Below are positions 42,009 to 52,296 of a DNA stretch of 64,000 nucleotides, piece after piece. Numbering within the stretch: position 1 is the stretch's first letter; every line of letters begins with the position of its first letter. The notes beneath the pieces are model-generated. The model ran no database searches. It was not told the origin of the DNA and saw only the letters and a list, made by a program, of their open reading frames with translations. Source of the DNA: Psychrobacillus sp. NEAU-3TGS (GTDB lineage: Bacteria > Bacillota > Bacilli > Bacillales_A > Planococcaceae); contig NZ_JAPNOZ010000011.1 of assembly GCF_029955155.1 (NCBI RefSeq), positions 124,001 through 188,000 of the forward strand. Reading direction: 5' to 3'. The translations under genes and the position numbers were made by a program.

Positions 42009-42251
42009 ATGGGCAATATGTATAAAGTGATGGCTTTCTGGACAGGGATTTTTGCAGTTTTCTTTTATTTAGGTGGTATGTCAGAAGCTTCTCTACTATT
42101 TTTAGCAAATACGGGATTATTCCTTCTTTTAGGGTTTTTAAACCTTTCGGAACGTATGTATATGTACATCTTCGGAGCTTACTTAATGTTCTTCTTCGCA
42201 GGTTTTACATACTACACTACTTTTATGCACGTACCAGGCGCTGGACATTAA
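42009..42251 (+). CDS. yqgY: DUF2626 membrane protein (YqgY)
   Basis: 80 residues from ATG 42009 (AAAGGAGGGAC upstream). Three membrane segments, ending MHVPGAGH. Small conserved Bacillales protein of unknown role, in the same place relative to comG as in B. subtilis. Confidence 0.8.
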   Translation: MGNMYKVMAFWTGIFAVFFYLGGMSEASLLFLANTGLFLLLGFLNLSERMYMYIFGAYLMFFFAGFTYYTTFMHVPGAGH

Positions 42252-42262
42252 TCGTCCAAATG

Positions 42263-42292
42263 AAAAAGCAGCTCAAGTTGAGCTGCTTTTTT
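42263..42292 (+). terminator. Terminator after yqgY
   Basis: AAGCAGCTC-AAGTT-GAGCTGCTT followed by TTTTC on the plus strand, a strong hairpin. Confidence 0.85.
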
Positions 42293-42376
42293 CTTATTCT
42301 TAATAGTATGCTTCTTACTCTGGAGCACCAGAGTGTCAGAAACTTATACTATATTCCACTACTGAGCCTGAACTTA

Positions 42377-43015
42377 TTAAAATCCATTTAAAAATGGATT
42401 GGATTCCATTTCATCTTCGATTGTTGTTGCTGGCCCATGACCAGGATAAATAATTGTAGACTCTGGTAAAGTTAAAAGCTTCGTATGAATGGATTTCATT
42501 AATTCTGCTTGATTTCCACTTGGTAAGTCTGTACGCCCGATACTGTTTTGAAACAGTGTATCTCCGACTATCGCAAATTCTGCTTCTGCAAAGTAATAAG
42601 TAATACTTCCAGGAGAATGTCCTGGCGTATGCAATAATTGCATTGCAAAATTACCAATTGTTAAATTTAATTCATTTTCTAATATAATATCAGCTTCCTT
42701 GCAAACGATCGAAGGAATTTCTGCATACTTTGAAGAACCATTTTTGGTTGGATCGACCAACCATTTCTTTTCCGCAGTATGAATATACACAGGTATATGA
42801 AAAGCATTTCTTACATCCTCTACTGCTCCAATATGATCGAAATGGGCATGTGTTAAAAGAATAGCAAGTGGTTTCAAATTCACCCTGCGGAGTTCACTTA
42901 CTATTTTTTCTCCTTCCCCTCCTGGATCAAAAATTAAGCATTCTTTTTCCGCATTCGAAATAATGTAACAGTTTGTTTGAATAAATCCTAGTGGATATGT
43001 ACGTACATTTAACAT
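42377..43015 (-). CDS. yqgX: Metallo-beta-lactamase-fold hydrolase (YqgX)
   Basis: 212 residues with the metal motif THAHFDHIG (about residues 56-64), HTPGHSPGS and YPGHGP. Resembles glyoxalase II-like hydrolases; the substrate in Bacillales is not settled (possibly bacillithiol thioesters). Same neighbourhood as in B. subtilis. Confidence 0.88.
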   Translation of the reverse strand: MLNVRTYPLGFIQTNCYIISNAEKECLIFDPGGEGEKIVSELRRVNLKPLAILLTHAHFDHIGAVEDVRNAFHIPVYIHTAEKKWLVDPTKNGSSKYAEIPSIVCKEADIILENELNLTIGNFAMQLLHTPGHSPGSITYYFAEAEFAIVGDTLFQNSIGRTDLPSGNQAELMKSIHTKLLTLPESTIIYPGHGPATTIEDEMESNPFLNGF

Positions 43016-43168
43016 TTAAATCACCTCATTCTTAGTTTAAACGATAATCCATCTGTTGTTCAACGTTTCGCCACTTTTTTCACTCGACAAATTTAGAGAA
43101 TACAATTACAATAGAAGAGGAATATGTAAAGCGACATTCATTTTCTGATGTCGAAAGGAGTGTCTTTC

Positions 43169-43348
43169 ATGAACTTATTAATGGTTATTTTTGGACTAGT
43201 TACAGTTTTAGCTGTAATCGGCACTTTCCAAGCTTTCAAAGAAAAGAATGTGCTAGGAGTTCTATTTAACTTTGGTACTTTTGCAGTTTTTGGCTTCTTT
43301 ACAGTCATGACTATTTTGAACCAAGGCTTTCCACCAAGTTTACACTAA
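43169..43348 (+). CDS. yqgW: DUF2759 small membrane protein (YqgW)
   Basis: 59 residues from ATG 43169 (AAAGGAG upstream). Two membrane helices (LLMVIFGLVTVLAVIG and LFNFGTFAVFGFFTVMTIL). Conserved in Bacillales, unknown function. Confidence 0.75.
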   Translation: MNLLMVIFGLVTVLAVIGTFQAFKEKNVLGVLFNFGTFAVFGFFTVMTILNQGFPPSLH

Positions 43349-43358
43349 AACGCACACG

Positions 43359-43395
43359 AAAAAAGCTGTCATACTAAAGTATGGCAGCTTTTTTC
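43359..43395. terminator. Bidirectional terminator between yqgW and yqgU
   Basis: AAAGCTGTCATACT-AA-AGTATGGCAGCTT with T runs on the plus strand and A runs on the other side, so it can stop both converging genes. Confidence 0.85.
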
Positions 43396-44507
43396 TATTC
43401 TTTTAACTCTAACCAAACCTGTTCTTGGAATGGATCTAATTGAATCCAATTTTCATTTTCATATCCACCAAGACAAACCGCTCCATTCGGAGAACAGTCT
43501 ATTGGCCCATCACCTAATTCACCAAATTGCTTTGTCTCATCTAGTGAAAAGCTAGAAAGTACACTTTTATCTGTAAACTCATCCTTATTACCAGACTTCT
43601 TCGATTGAAGGATCATTAACTTATCTGGCTGAATGATAGACATATTCGGCATAACCCATTCTGAATAATTGCTAACAGCAGGAGAGGTCCATTCATATAC
43701 CCGATTCTTCTCCTTCTCCTCTAATCGATATTCAAATTGGTTCTGTTTTTCGTTTATAGTTACATAAAGCATGCTTTCCCCTAAATTCTGAACATCTAAT
43801 AGATGATTCCAATTAGTTGCTTCCAGAACCTCATCCTTTATGGAATATAATAATAATTCACTTCCATCCAGACTACTCTCATTCCATTTAAACACCATTA
43901 AACGATTGTCATCATACCATTTGATAAATGGGTTATCCACTTCGATTGTTTTCAAATTTTGGGTTGTTCCGTCATAAATAAACGTATCATATGTCCAATC
44001 TTCGTAAAAAGTCGAGAATGCGATTAGATTTGGATTTTCCGGGTTCCAATTCATATAAATTTCGGCAGATTCGAAAAGTAAACTTTGCAATACATACCCA
44101 TCCTTATGTAATAAAAGAACTTCTGCAGAGGAGGAATTACTTGATGTATGTAAAAGAATCATTTCTTTACCTGGATGAATTTCACCTTGAATAATTGGGG
44201 TCTTTGTTGCATAGATACTTTTCCATGTCTCCGTTGATAATGTATAAGATTGAACCGTCCACTCTCCATTTTCCATTAAAATGAAAAGTATTTCATCATC
44301 TGACAACCATCCAATAACACTATGGAAGACAGAACGCTCTAATTGTAGGATCGGAATCTTTTTAGAGGGAGCAATTTCAACATCAGATGGAGAAGATTGT
44401 GGTGCTTCTACATTACCTGTAGAATCTGGGATTTCAATTTGAATATTTTTTTCTTTACACGCTTGCAAAAAAAATATGCACAAAATTAGTATGACAACCC
44501 TCTTCAA
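43395..44507 (-). CDS. yqgU: Lipoprotein of YqgU type
   Basis: 370 residues. Signal peptide with lipobox LQAC (Cys 17), then a beta-propeller-like domain with repeated short strands and Trp/Asp motifs (WLSDDEILFI, WYDDNRLMVF). Lipid-anchored on the outer face of the membrane. Function unknown; in B. subtilis it is adjacent to yqgT/yqgS. Confidence 0.75.
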   Translation of the reverse strand: MKRVVILILCIFFLQACKEKNIQIEIPDSTGNVEAPQSSPSDVEIAPSKKIPILQLERSVFHSVIGWLSDDEILFILMENGEWTVQSYTLSTETWKSIYATKTPIIQGEIHPGKEMILLHTSSNSSSAEVLLLHKDGYVLQSLLFESAEIYMNWNPENPNLIAFSTFYEDWTYDTFIYDGTTQNLKTIEVDNPFIKWYDDNRLMVFKWNESSLDGSELLLYSIKDEVLEATNWNHLLDVQNLGESMLYVTINEKQNQFEYRLEEKEKNRVYEWTSPAVSNYSEWVMPNMSIIQPDKLMILQSKKSGNKDEFTDKSVLSSFSLDETKQFGELGDGPIDCSPNGAVCLGGYENENWIQLDPFQEQVWLELKE

Positions 44508-44587
44508 TATACTCCCCCCTTCACCTATTTCTGTATACTAAAATCATGCTCACATCATTAGACGTCTTAGCTTGCTATTTGTTTCAC

Positions 44588-44622
44588 AAAAAAGCACAGA
44601 CGACAGATGTCTGTGCTTTTTC
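44588..44622 (-). terminator. Terminator after ltaS
   Basis: AAAAGCACAGAC and GTCTGTGCTTTT arms on the minus strand followed by a T run. Confidence 0.8.
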
Positions 44623-46525
44623 TTATGGATTTTTTGGTTCTGTCTGATCTAATAACAGATTACCTGTTTTTAAATCGTAGAATCTGAGTAAATCCCCATT
44701 TATAATTTGGTCAGAGTAGCCGAGTTCTTGTGTAGTCCGATCTATATATGGCTGACAGCTATCGATTGCGATTTCTTCCCCAGTTGCATTGTCATAACAA
44801 GCATTATTGGCAAATACCAGCTTATCCGTAACAAATCCACCATTTCGGAAAATAACGAAATCTTCATGTTCATCTGAAAATACATCTGCACCTAATTGCA
44901 TGTCTTTAGCAGTTTCTACACCAAGCAAATGCAAAATAGTCGGTCGAATATCTATTTGACCAGCAGTTTCTATAATTTCTCCGCCTTTTCCACTATTCGG
45001 AATATGAACAAAGAATGGTACACGTTGTAACTTTGCAGATTCATATGGTGTAATTTCTTTTTCCAAATATTGAGACATTGCTTTATTATGATTTTCAGAA
45101 ATACCATAATGATCTCCATACATTACGATAATGGAATTATCATATAACCCTTGTTCTTTCAATTCGTCAAATAATGTTCTCAAAGCCTCATCCATGTAAC
45201 GAACAGATTGAAAATACTTATTTAGAGTTCGTGAATTAGAATCATATGGAGGTATTAATTGATCCTCTTCATCTAAGTCAAAAGGATAATGGTTCGTTAA
45301 TGTGATTAAACGTGAATAAAAGGGCTGCGGCATTTCCTTCATATGTGTAACGGATTGCTCAAAGAATGGAATATCTTTCATTCCCCAGTTTACCGCATCT
45401 CCTTCGTTTACTACATAACTGTTCACATCATAATACTTTTGAATGGAAAGTGCTTGATACATCATATCACGATTCCAGAAACTCTTATTATTCGGATGCA
45501 TTACATTCGTAAAATAACCTTGCTCATTCAAGCTCTCAGACATCGAATGAAATTTATTTCCACTATGCGTAAAAAATACAGCTCCCCCACTTAAAGGGTA
45601 AAGGGAATTTTCTACAAGGAATTCAGAATCGGATGTTTTTCCCAAACCAGTCTGATGATAGAAATTTGAAAAATAAAATGTATCTTTATCTTGGGTTAAT
45701 GAATTTAAAAACGGTGTTACTTCATGCCCATTCATATCATTATTAATCACAAAATTTTGTAATGATTCCATAGAAATGACGATTAAATTACGCCCCTTTG
45801 CAAGACCGAACATTTCTGCGTTTGGTTCTGCTTGGTTCGAACGAACATAGTTATTTACCTCAACAAGCTCACTTCCATCAGCAAGCGCCCGCTGTGCGTG
45901 CGATTTCGATTGGATATACAAGTCATACAGATGATAATTGTAAGAGCCTATGTTTTTCACTAACATTTCACGGTCGAAACTTCTTGTTAATAATTGTGGT
46001 CTTTCGATTTCAGATAACCCTAAGTTTAAAAATAATATTGCTGCCGTTAACACAAAGTATGCTCTTCGGACAGTAGGTTTAATAACAGACGTTGCTTCTC
46101 TAATTTTTAACCATTTCATTGCAATAATTATTACTACTACATCTGTGAAGTAAAAAATATCCGACCAATAAATGCTTTCTGCTGCCGATGTACCTAGATC
46201 TCCAAAATTACTTGTTTGGAATAAGACCGGTAGAGTAATGAAATCTGTAAAGAAACGATAAAATACAGCATTTGCATATAACACTACAGAAAGTATGATA
46301 CTTGTAACTAAGATATATCTGTTTTTCATTTTAGATTTTAAAAAATAAAGAAATCCCATAAATAAACAATATAAAACTGAGCGGATTTATAAATAGTATT
46401 ACTTGTTGCATTATATTCTCGATTTTCATATCAAAGCTTGTGTGGTAAACAATATAGGTTTTTATCCATGTGGCCACAATAGCTAATACAAGAATAGAAT
46501 GTGTTGGCCAGTTTTTCTTTCTCAC
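44623..46525 (-). pseudogene. ltaS: Lipoteichoic acid synthase (LtaS/YqgS family), frameshifted
   Basis: The N-terminus begins at GTG 46525 (GGGGAGG upstream) and runs through LFINPLSFILFIYGISLFFK to a stop at 46331; the rest starts in another frame at 46359 and ends at 44623. Removing one T from the T6 run near 46343 gives YGISLFLKSKMKNRYIL, as in LtaS, and a 633-residue protein. It has five membrane segments, then an extracellular sulphatase-like domain with the catalytic Thr in GLGKTSDSEF and the metal-binding YGDHYG. It polymerises glycerol phosphate from phosphatidylglycerol. Probably intact in the cell. Confidence 0.85.
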
Positions 46526-46713
46526 GCCTACATCCTCCCCTTTTTTCACTCTTAAAAATAAGTAAAAGTCACAGAGTATATCTTAATACTTTCTTCACAA
46601 TAAATCAACAATAATAGATATGATTGATGTTATTATATAATGTGTCTCTTATTCTTACACTCCTTATATAGACGGTTGTACAATCCAAAAAGTTTCATTT
46701 TATTTACAAAAAT

Positions 46714-46748
46714 AAAAAAACGACAGATATCCTACGTATCTGCCGTTG
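46714..46748 (-). terminator. Terminator after yqgQ
   Basis: AACGGCAGATA...TATCTGTCGTT on the minus strand followed by TTTTTATTTTT. Confidence 0.8.
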
Positions 46749-46943
46749 TTATTGCTTATATTTACTTTGCTCTTGCCTTAATAAAAGTAAAGCTAATTGA
46801 TATTCTTTTACTTCAATCATTTGCATGCGATAAAGCTCTTTTATTTCTTCTTCCATCATTTCTAAATCAGCTAATCGATCTTTTGTGTAGACAAAAATAC
46901 CAAAACGTTTTAATAATTGCGTAACGTCATATACTGAATTCAT
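46749..46943 (-). CDS. yqgQ: YqgQ family protein (DUF910)
   Basis: 64 residues, three-helix type: YDVTQLLKRFGIFVYTKDRLADLEMMEEEI. Conserved in Bacillales between yqgN and the ltaS paralogue. Reported as a nucleic-acid-binding fold; role unclear. Confidence 0.85.
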   Translation of the reverse strand: MNSVYDVTQLLKRFGIFVYTKDRLADLEMMEEEIKELYRMQMIEVKEYQLALLLLRQEQSKYKQ

Positions 46944-46944
46944 C

Positions 46945-47529
46945 TTATACTTCCTTTATGCGATTCTGTTTACAAGGTATAATTCCTTTATTTGTTATTA
47001 TTTTATCAACTGGGATATCAAACATCTCTGTTTCCACTTGATCCACTATTTGAAAATCAAATGCTAAAGAGATTGTTTGTCCTGTATAATTTGTTAAAAA
47101 GCGGTCATAGTATCCCCCACCGTAGCCAATACGGTAACCTGTTTTACTATACACAACACCGGGTACAATAAGCAAGTCGATATCTTCAGATAAAACACCT
47201 ACTGTTAAATCAGGATTAGGCTCCAATAGCTTCATATATACAGTTTCTAGTTGGTCATAGCTGTCTATTTTATAAAAAGTCATGGAACGGTCTTTAGGAT
47301 TGCATTTTGGGACTACAACAGTTTTACCTATTTCCCATACACGCTTTATAATTCCTTCTGTATTTACTTCCGGAAAAGCAGAAATAGTAATTCCAATAAT
47401 AGAAGCATGCTGCACACTTTCTTCTATTAAAAGACGATTTTCAATTTCTGTTGAGTAGGTAAAATAGGACTCCTGATTTAAAGATGCTAATCGGGTTTTC
47501 ATATCATTTCTTAGCATTGTTTTTAACAA
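46945..47529 (-). CDS. yqgN: 5-formyltetrahydrofolate cyclo-ligase
   Basis: 194 residues from TTG 47529 with GGAGGGAATAAC before it; a longer start at 47547 has no site. Motifs: VPKCNPKDRSMTFYKI and the ATP/folate-binding GYRIGYGGGYYDRFL. Converts 5-formyl-THF to methenyl-THF in one-carbon metabolism. Confidence 0.9.
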   Translation of the reverse strand: MLKTMLRNDMKTRLASLNQESYFTYSTEIENRLLIEESVQHASIIGITISAFPEVNTEGIIKRVWEIGKTVVVPKCNPKDRSMTFYKIDSYDQLETVYMKLLEPNPDLTVGVLSEDIDLLIVPGVVYSKTGYRIGYGGGYYDRFLTNYTGQTISLAFDFQIVDQVETEMFDIPVDKIITNKGIIPCKQNRIKEV

Positions 47530-47550
47530 GTTATTCCCTCCAAACAATAG

Positions 47551-47583
47551 AAAAAAACCAAAACCGCATTTGGTTTTGGTTTA
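47551..47583 (-). terminator. Terminator after rpmG
   Basis: AAACCAAAACC-AAATGC-GGTTTTGGTTT on the minus strand with a T run. Confidence 0.8.
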
Positions 47584-47588
47584 AGTTA

Positions 47589-47738
47589 TTATTTCGTTTC
47601 TCTATGAAGAGTTGATTTCTTTTCACGTGAGCAATATTTTTTAAGTTCAAGACGTTCTGGATTGTTACGCTTGTTTTTCTTAGAAATATAGTTGCGCTCT
47701 CCGCAATCTGTACAAGCTAATGTAATATTAACGCGCAT
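47589..47738 (-). CDS. rpmG: Ribosomal protein L33
   Basis: 49 residues from ATG 47738. [20 protein letters not shown] and [17 protein letters not shown]: the zinc (four-Cys) version of bL33, with CxxC and a single later Cys visible (CTDCGER, KYCSR). Sits before yqgN as in B. subtilis. Too short for many gene finders. Confidence 0.93.
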   Translation of the reverse strand: MRVNITLACTDCGERNYISKKNKRNNPERLELKKYCSREKKSTLHRETK

Positions 47739-47911
47739 GGTTGTCCCTCCCACTCTTTGCCAGGATTAAATATAAAACTTGAGCATGATTTATACGACTA
47801 ATCAATTATAGCATATTATCCAAGAAAATCTACAATTAACACAATAAATTATTCAAAGTTTTTTTGTATATGGTAGTATTAAATAAGAATTTTAGTATAG
47901 AGGTGAATGCA

Positions 47912-48265
47912 ATGGATTTTTCTGTCATTATCATGATTATAGGTATATTATTGATCGTCCTGTCCTTTTTATTGAAGGATTCCAGCAAAAAAGTAGAAGC
48001 TGAGGTGGAAGAACTTTCTTTCTCATTGTATCAAGAAACAAGTGCATTAAAACGCAGATTAAAAGTTATCGAAGAAGAATTATTGATCGAATCAACGAAA
48101 ATCACAAGCCCTAAAAAAAATACAAAAAAACCGGTCGTGCATGAAATTATCAAAAATCAAGTTCTTGAATTATACAAGCAAGGCTATTCATTAAAAGAAA
48201 TTAGCAGTCGCTCCTCTCTTACCGTAGAAGAAGTACAATCAGTAATTGGTGGTGGTAAAAGATGA
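47912..48265 (+). CDS. Membrane-anchored HTH-like protein (DUF6115-type)
   Basis: 117 residues from ATG 47912 (GAGGTGAATG upstream). One membrane helix at the N-terminus, coiled-coil (EVEELSFSLYQETSALKRRLKV), and a resolvase-like HTH at the end: VLELYKQGYSLKEISSRSSLTVEEVQSVIG. Overlaps the next gene by four bases. Function unknown. Confidence 0.65.
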   Translation: MDFSVIIMIIGILLIVLSFLLKDSSKKVEAEVEELSFSLYQETSALKRRLKVIEEELLIESTKITSPKKNTKKPVVHEIIKNQVLELYKQGYSLKEISSRSSLTVEEVQSVIGGGKR

Positions 48266-48729
48266 ATAAGGCAACAATCCGTTTTCTCGGTATTGGATTA
48301 TTCTTAGCCGGTGCAGCATTTCAAATACAGCTCATGGTAGGTGAGAACGACCAAGCAAAAGATGAAATTACACCTCAAGCATACAAACAAGCACAAACAG
48401 AATTAAAAAATGTTAAGAACCAATTAGCCCAACTACAACTCGATTTAGAAAATGCTCAAAACGTACAAACGGCTCCTGAAATTGAAAAAAAGGTAGAAAC
48501 TATGGACAATCCCTCTCATGAAGCAACAAATACCGTGCTACATATCCAATCAGGTATGACATCAAGAGATATTAGTACATCCTTAGAAGAAGCAGGAATT
48601 ATTCAAAATAAACAGGATTTCGAAGATTATTTAGTCGCTCAAGATCTATCCAGTAAAATTCAAATCGGGCAATATGAACTTAATCCAACTATGACAATCA
48701 AACAAATCGCGGAAATAATCACCAAGTAA
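48262..48729 (+). CDS. Membrane protein with MltG/YceG-like N-domain
   Basis: 155 residues. Signal anchor, coiled coil (AYKQAQTELKNVKNQLAQLQLDLEN), and a C-terminal LysM-like fold seen in the N-part of MltG: SGMTSRDISTSLEEAGIIQNKQDFEDYL...IGQYELNPTMTIKQIAEII. The lytic domain of MltG is absent, so it is probably a wall-binding or regulatory protein. Confidence 0.7.
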   Translation: MNKATIRFLGIGLFLAGAAFQIQLMVGENDQAKDEITPQAYKQAQTELKNVKNQLAQLQLDLENAQNVQTAPEIEKKVETMDNPSHEATNTVLHIQSGMTSRDISTSLEEAGIIQNKQDFEDYLVAQDLSSKIQIGQYELNPTMTIKQIAEIITK

Positions 48730-48798
48730 AATGAATCTTCTTCAAAGAAAAAATGAAGGCTTATAGTACAACCTGACGAAAGCCACCACCTAGGTGCG

Positions 48799-48828
48799 AA
48801 ACTCGTATCGGATACGAGTTTACCTTTT
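48799..48828 (+). terminator. Terminator after the MltG-like gene
   Basis: AAACTCGTATC-GG-ATACGAGTTT followed by ACCTTTTCT on the plus strand. Confidence 0.65.
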
Positions 48829-48844
48829 CTTGGATTCAACATTT

Positions 48845-48885
48845 AAAAAGCACAGGTCCCTTAGACAAGGACTCTGTGCTTTTCT
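48845..48885 (-). terminator. Terminator after phoU
   Basis: AAAAGCACAGAGTCC and GGGACCTGTGCTTT arms on the minus strand with a T run. It ends the pst-phoU operon. Confidence 0.75.
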
Positions 48886-48886
48886 T

Positions 48887-49546
48887 TTAATTATTTAGCT
48901 CGTAATGCTTTCCTTTTAGTAAATACAGTAGACGCTCCGCTAAATTTGTTGCATGATCGGCTGATCTCTCTAAATAACGACAAACAAATGATAGTTGTGT
49001 GACTTGACTAAGCTGCTCTGGTTTTTTTACTCCCACATTTAAAAGTGTTCGAATAGCATGCCCGTATAACTCATCCACTTCATCGTCTTGTTTCGCAATT
49101 TTCTTAGCATCCTCCATATTTTCATGGATAAACGCATCTAATATTTGCTTTAACATTGAAATTGTCTTAACTCGCATCTCATCCAACAAATGAATCGGCT
49201 CAATATGTTCATCTTTTCCAATACGAATTGTTTCTTTTGCTATATTAACTGCATAATCACCAATACGCTCCATATCAGACGCTATTTTTACAAGCACCAT
49301 CAATCTTCTTAAATCAGTTGCAACTGGTTGCTGCTTTGCAATTAATAAAATGACACGGTCATTAATCTCCTCTTCCATATGGTTAATATGAATATCGTTA
49401 TTAATGACTGTTAAGGCACCTTCAATATCATTTCCTAATAGATAATCCATCGATTTATCCAATGTATCTATAGCGGTATTACTCAACTCCAATAACAAGT
49501 CTTGTACTTTTCGTAACTCTGCATCGAACTTTTCTCTTCCTACCAT
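48887..49546 (-). CDS. phoU: Phosphate signalling protein PhoU
   Basis: 219 residues from ATG 49546 (AAAGGGG upstream). Two repeats of the PhoU three-helix bundle, with the metal-binding signatures MERIGDYAVNIA and LERSADHATNLAE. It restrains phosphate signalling through PstB. Last gene of the pst operon (19 bases after pstB). B. subtilis lacks a phoU here. Confidence 0.93.
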   Translation of the reverse strand: MVGREKFDAELRKVQDLLLELSNTAIDTLDKSMDYLLGNDIEGALTVINNDIHINHMEEEINDRVILLIAKQQPVATDLRRLMVLVKIASDMERIGDYAVNIAKETIRIGKDEHIEPIHLLDEMRVKTISMLKQILDAFIHENMEDAKKIAKQDDEVDELYGHAIRTLLNVGVKKPEQLSQVTQLSFVCRYLERSADHATNLAERLLYLLKGKHYELNN

Positions 49547-49565
49547 CTTCCATTTACCCCTTTCC

Positions 49566-50366
49566 TTATCCGAAACGACCTGAAATATAATCTTCTGTAC
49601 GCTTATCTTCAGGCGTTGAAAAAATAACATCTGTGTTATCAAATTCTACTACTTCCCCATTTAAAAAGAATGCAGTTTTATCGGAGATACGAGCAGCTTG
49701 TTGCATATTATGTGTAACAATTATGATGGAATAATCTGCTTTTAGTTCTTGAATAAGCTCTTCTACTTTTAAAGTTGAAATAGGATCAAGCGCTGATGTA
49801 GGTTCATCCATTAGGATAACATCTGGTTCGATTGCCAAGCAACGCGCTATACAAATACGTTGTTGTTGTCCACCGGATAGACTGTAAGCATTTGTCTGAA
49901 GGCGATCCTTTACTTCATCCCATATCGCTGCTCCACGCAAGCTTTTTTCCACAATTTGATCTAATATCTTTTTGTTTTTAATTCCATGGATTCTTGGACC
50001 ATATGCAATATTATCGTAAATAGATTTTGGAAATGGATTTGGCTTCTGGAACACCATCCCTACTTTTGTGCGCAACTCTTCCACACCATAATCAGTATCG
50101 AAAATATTTCGTTCACGATATAAAATTTGTCCTGAAGTTTTTACTGTTGGTACTAATTCTACCATACGATTTAGTGTTTTAATATAGGTTGATTTTCCAC
50201 AGCCTGATGGCCCGATGATCGCAGTTACTTCATTTTCTTTGATTTGCAAGTTAATATCTTTCAATGCATGGTGATTCCCATACCATAAATTTAACTGCTT
50301 TGTATTATAAACGATATTGGATGCACCATTTAGCGTATTTGACCCTTTTTCTAACGATTGTACCAT
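49566..50366 (-). CDS. pstB: Phosphate ABC transporter ATP-binding protein PstB
   Basis: 266 residues. Walker [17 protein letters not shown], signature [10 protein letters not shown], Walker [15 protein letters not shown]-loop [10 protein letters not shown]. Drives phosphate import with PstCA. A single pstB is present, unlike the pstBA/BB pair of B. subtilis. Confidence 0.96.
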   Translation of the reverse strand: MVQSLEKGSNTLNGASNIVYNTKQLNLWYGNHHALKDINLQIKENEVTAIIGPSGCGKSTYIKTLNRMVELVPTVKTSGQILYRERNIFDTDYGVEELRTKVGMVFQKPNPFPKSIYDNIAYGPRIHGIKNKKILDQIVEKSLRGAAIWDEVKDRLQTNAYSLSGGQQQRICIARCLAIEPDVILMDEPTSALDPISTLKVEELIQELKADYSIIIVTHNMQQAARISDKTAFFLNGEVVEFDNTDVIFSTPEDKRTEDYISGRFG

Positions 50367-50386
50367 TATACTTCCCCCTAGTTAAG

Positions 50387-51265
50387 TTAATACCTTTTTG
50401 AGAATTTGTTACGAATAAATATAGCAATCGAGTTCATGATCAATAAAAAGATCATTAAAACAAGTATTCCTGCAGCAGCTACAAATTGGAAATCCTGCTG
50501 CGGACGTTTTGCCCAATCGTATATTTGCATAGGCAATGCGGTGAATTGGCTTAGTAATCCAGTCGGAAGGAACTGAATTATAACAGGAATCCCTATTACA
50601 ATCAGTGGTGCTGTTTCTCCTACCGCTCTTGAAAGTGCTAAAATTGCACCTGTTAATATCCCAGGAATTGCAGATGGCAATACAATTTTTACAACTGTTT
50701 GCCACTTAGTAGCGCCCATTCCATAAGACGCTTCTCTGACATCGTTTGGTACAGCTCTAATTGCTTCTTGGGACGCAACAATAATAACTGGAAGTATTAA
50801 CAAACTCATTGTAAATCCTGCCGCTAACACACTATTTCCTAGTGACAAAGCACGGACAAAAATTGTCAAACCAAGTAATCCGAATACAACTGAGGGTACA
50901 CCAGCAAGGTTAGAGATATTCATTCGAATAAAATCACTTAATTTATTTTTCTTCGCATATTCTTCCAAGTAAATAGCAGTTCCAACTCCTAAAATAATAG
51001 ATACTGGAGCTACTACAAACATTAACCATATAGAACCAATAAGCGCTGCTTTAATTCCTGCTTTTGCAGGAAAACGAGAACTAAAGTTTTGGAAAAATTC
51101 TGGTGTTAAATAACCGACACCTTGTGTAATAATTCGATAAAACAATATAGCTAATGTAAGTAACGCAAATAATGTAGCAAAAAAGAAAATTACTTTAAAA
51201 ACTTTATTAATAGTGAGACGACTTATCATTCTTTTTACAACTGATTCATGATTTATATATTTCAT
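50387..51265 (-). CDS. pstA: Phosphate ABC transporter permease PstA
   Basis: 292 residues from ATG 51265 (GGGAGG upstream). Six membrane segments and the permease EAA loop YGMGATKWQTVVKIVLPSAIPGI. Starts two bases before the end of pstC. Confidence 0.93.
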   Translation of the reverse strand: MKYINHESVVKRMISRLTINKVFKVIFFFATLFALLTLAILFYRIITQGVGYLTPEFFQNFSSRFPAKAGIKAALIGSIWLMFVVAPVSIILGVGTAIYLEEYAKKNKLSDFIRMNISNLAGVPSVVFGLLGLTIFVRALSLGNSVLAAGFTMSLLILPVIIVASQEAIRAVPNDVREASYGMGATKWQTVVKIVLPSAIPGILTGAILALSRAVGETAPLIVIGIPVIIQFLPTGLLSQFTALPMQIYDWAKRPQQDFQFVAAAGILVLMIFLLIMNSIAIFIRNKFSKRY

Positions 51266-51266
51266 T

Positions 51267-52214
51267 TTAATATTCCTCCCGATATTTTTTAGAAATAGCG
51301 TGAGCAATAAGGTTCATCACCAGTGTAAATAAGAACAATGTAAAACCAACAGAGTAAATTGAATAGTAAATTGTGGTTCCATAGCCCGCATCACCAGAAG
51401 AAACCTGCACAATATAGGCAGTCATTGTTTGAATGGATCCTGTTACATCGAAATCAAATTTTGGCGTAGACCCACCAGCAAGCGAAACAATCATTGTTTC
51501 TCCAATTGCTCGTGAGATGGCAAGTACAACAGAAGCAACAATTCCTGATAAAGCGGCTGGAACTACTACTTTTAGCGCTACTTCCAATTTAGTTGACCCC
51601 ATCGCAAGTGCACCTTCACGAATTGAATTTGGTACAGATGACATTGCATCTTCCGATAATGACGCAATCATTGGTAAAATCATTATTCCAACAACAATAC
51701 CTGGACTTAATGCATTGAATATTTTTAAATCTGGAATAAATTGTTGCAATAACGGCGTTACAAATGTTAATGCAAAGAAACCATAAACAATTGTCGGAAT
51801 TCCAGCTAATACTTCTAAAATTGGTTTAATAATTCTTCTTGTAGTGTCAGAAGCATATTCACTTAGGAATATAGCGGAACCAATACCAAACGGTACTGCC
51901 ACTATTACTGCTATAATCGTTACCTTTAATGTTCCAGCGATTAATGGAAGAATTCCAAAAGCAGGTTCCTTATTAGCAAATGGATACCATTCTGTACCGA
52001 ATAAGAAGCTTAACACAGGAATATCTTTAAAGAAAATTATTGTCTCGACAATCAAAGTTAAAACAATTCCGATTGTCGTTAATACAGAAATAGAAGCAAT
52101 TATGAACAAAATAATTGGTATTAATTTTTCTACCAGTTGTTTTTGCTTTTTATTGCTTGATTTTGCAATTAGCTCTTGTACTGATGGTTGATCAGTTACT
52201 TGTTTTTGAGCCAC
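51267..52214 (-). CDS. pstC: Phosphate ABC transporter permease PstC
   Basis: 315 residues from GTG 52214, eight bases after AAAGGGGG. N-terminal basic leader, six membrane segments, EAA loop ALAMGSTKLEVALKVVVPAALSGI. Partner of PstA in the channel. Confidence 0.93.
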   Translation of the reverse strand: MAQKQVTDQPSVQELIAKSSNKKQKQLVEKLIPIILFIIASISVLTTIGIVLTLIVETIIFFKDIPVLSFLFGTEWYPFANKEPAFGILPLIAGTLKVTIIAVIVAVPFGIGSAIFLSEYASDTTRRIIKPILEVLAGIPTIVYGFFALTFVTPLLQQFIPDLKIFNALSPGIVVGIMILPMIASLSEDAMSSVPNSIREGALAMGSTKLEVALKVVVPAALSGIVASVVLAISRAIGETMIVSLAGGSTPKFDFDVTGSIQTMTAYIVQVSSGDAGYGTTIYYSIYSVGFTLFLFTLVMNLIAHAISKKYREEY

Positions 52215-52296
52215 GGTGAATCCCCCTTTTACCAAAACGTAAGAAAAGAGTAGCAGTTATGCTACTCATTCACTTACACCCGGTTTACCTGTAAAC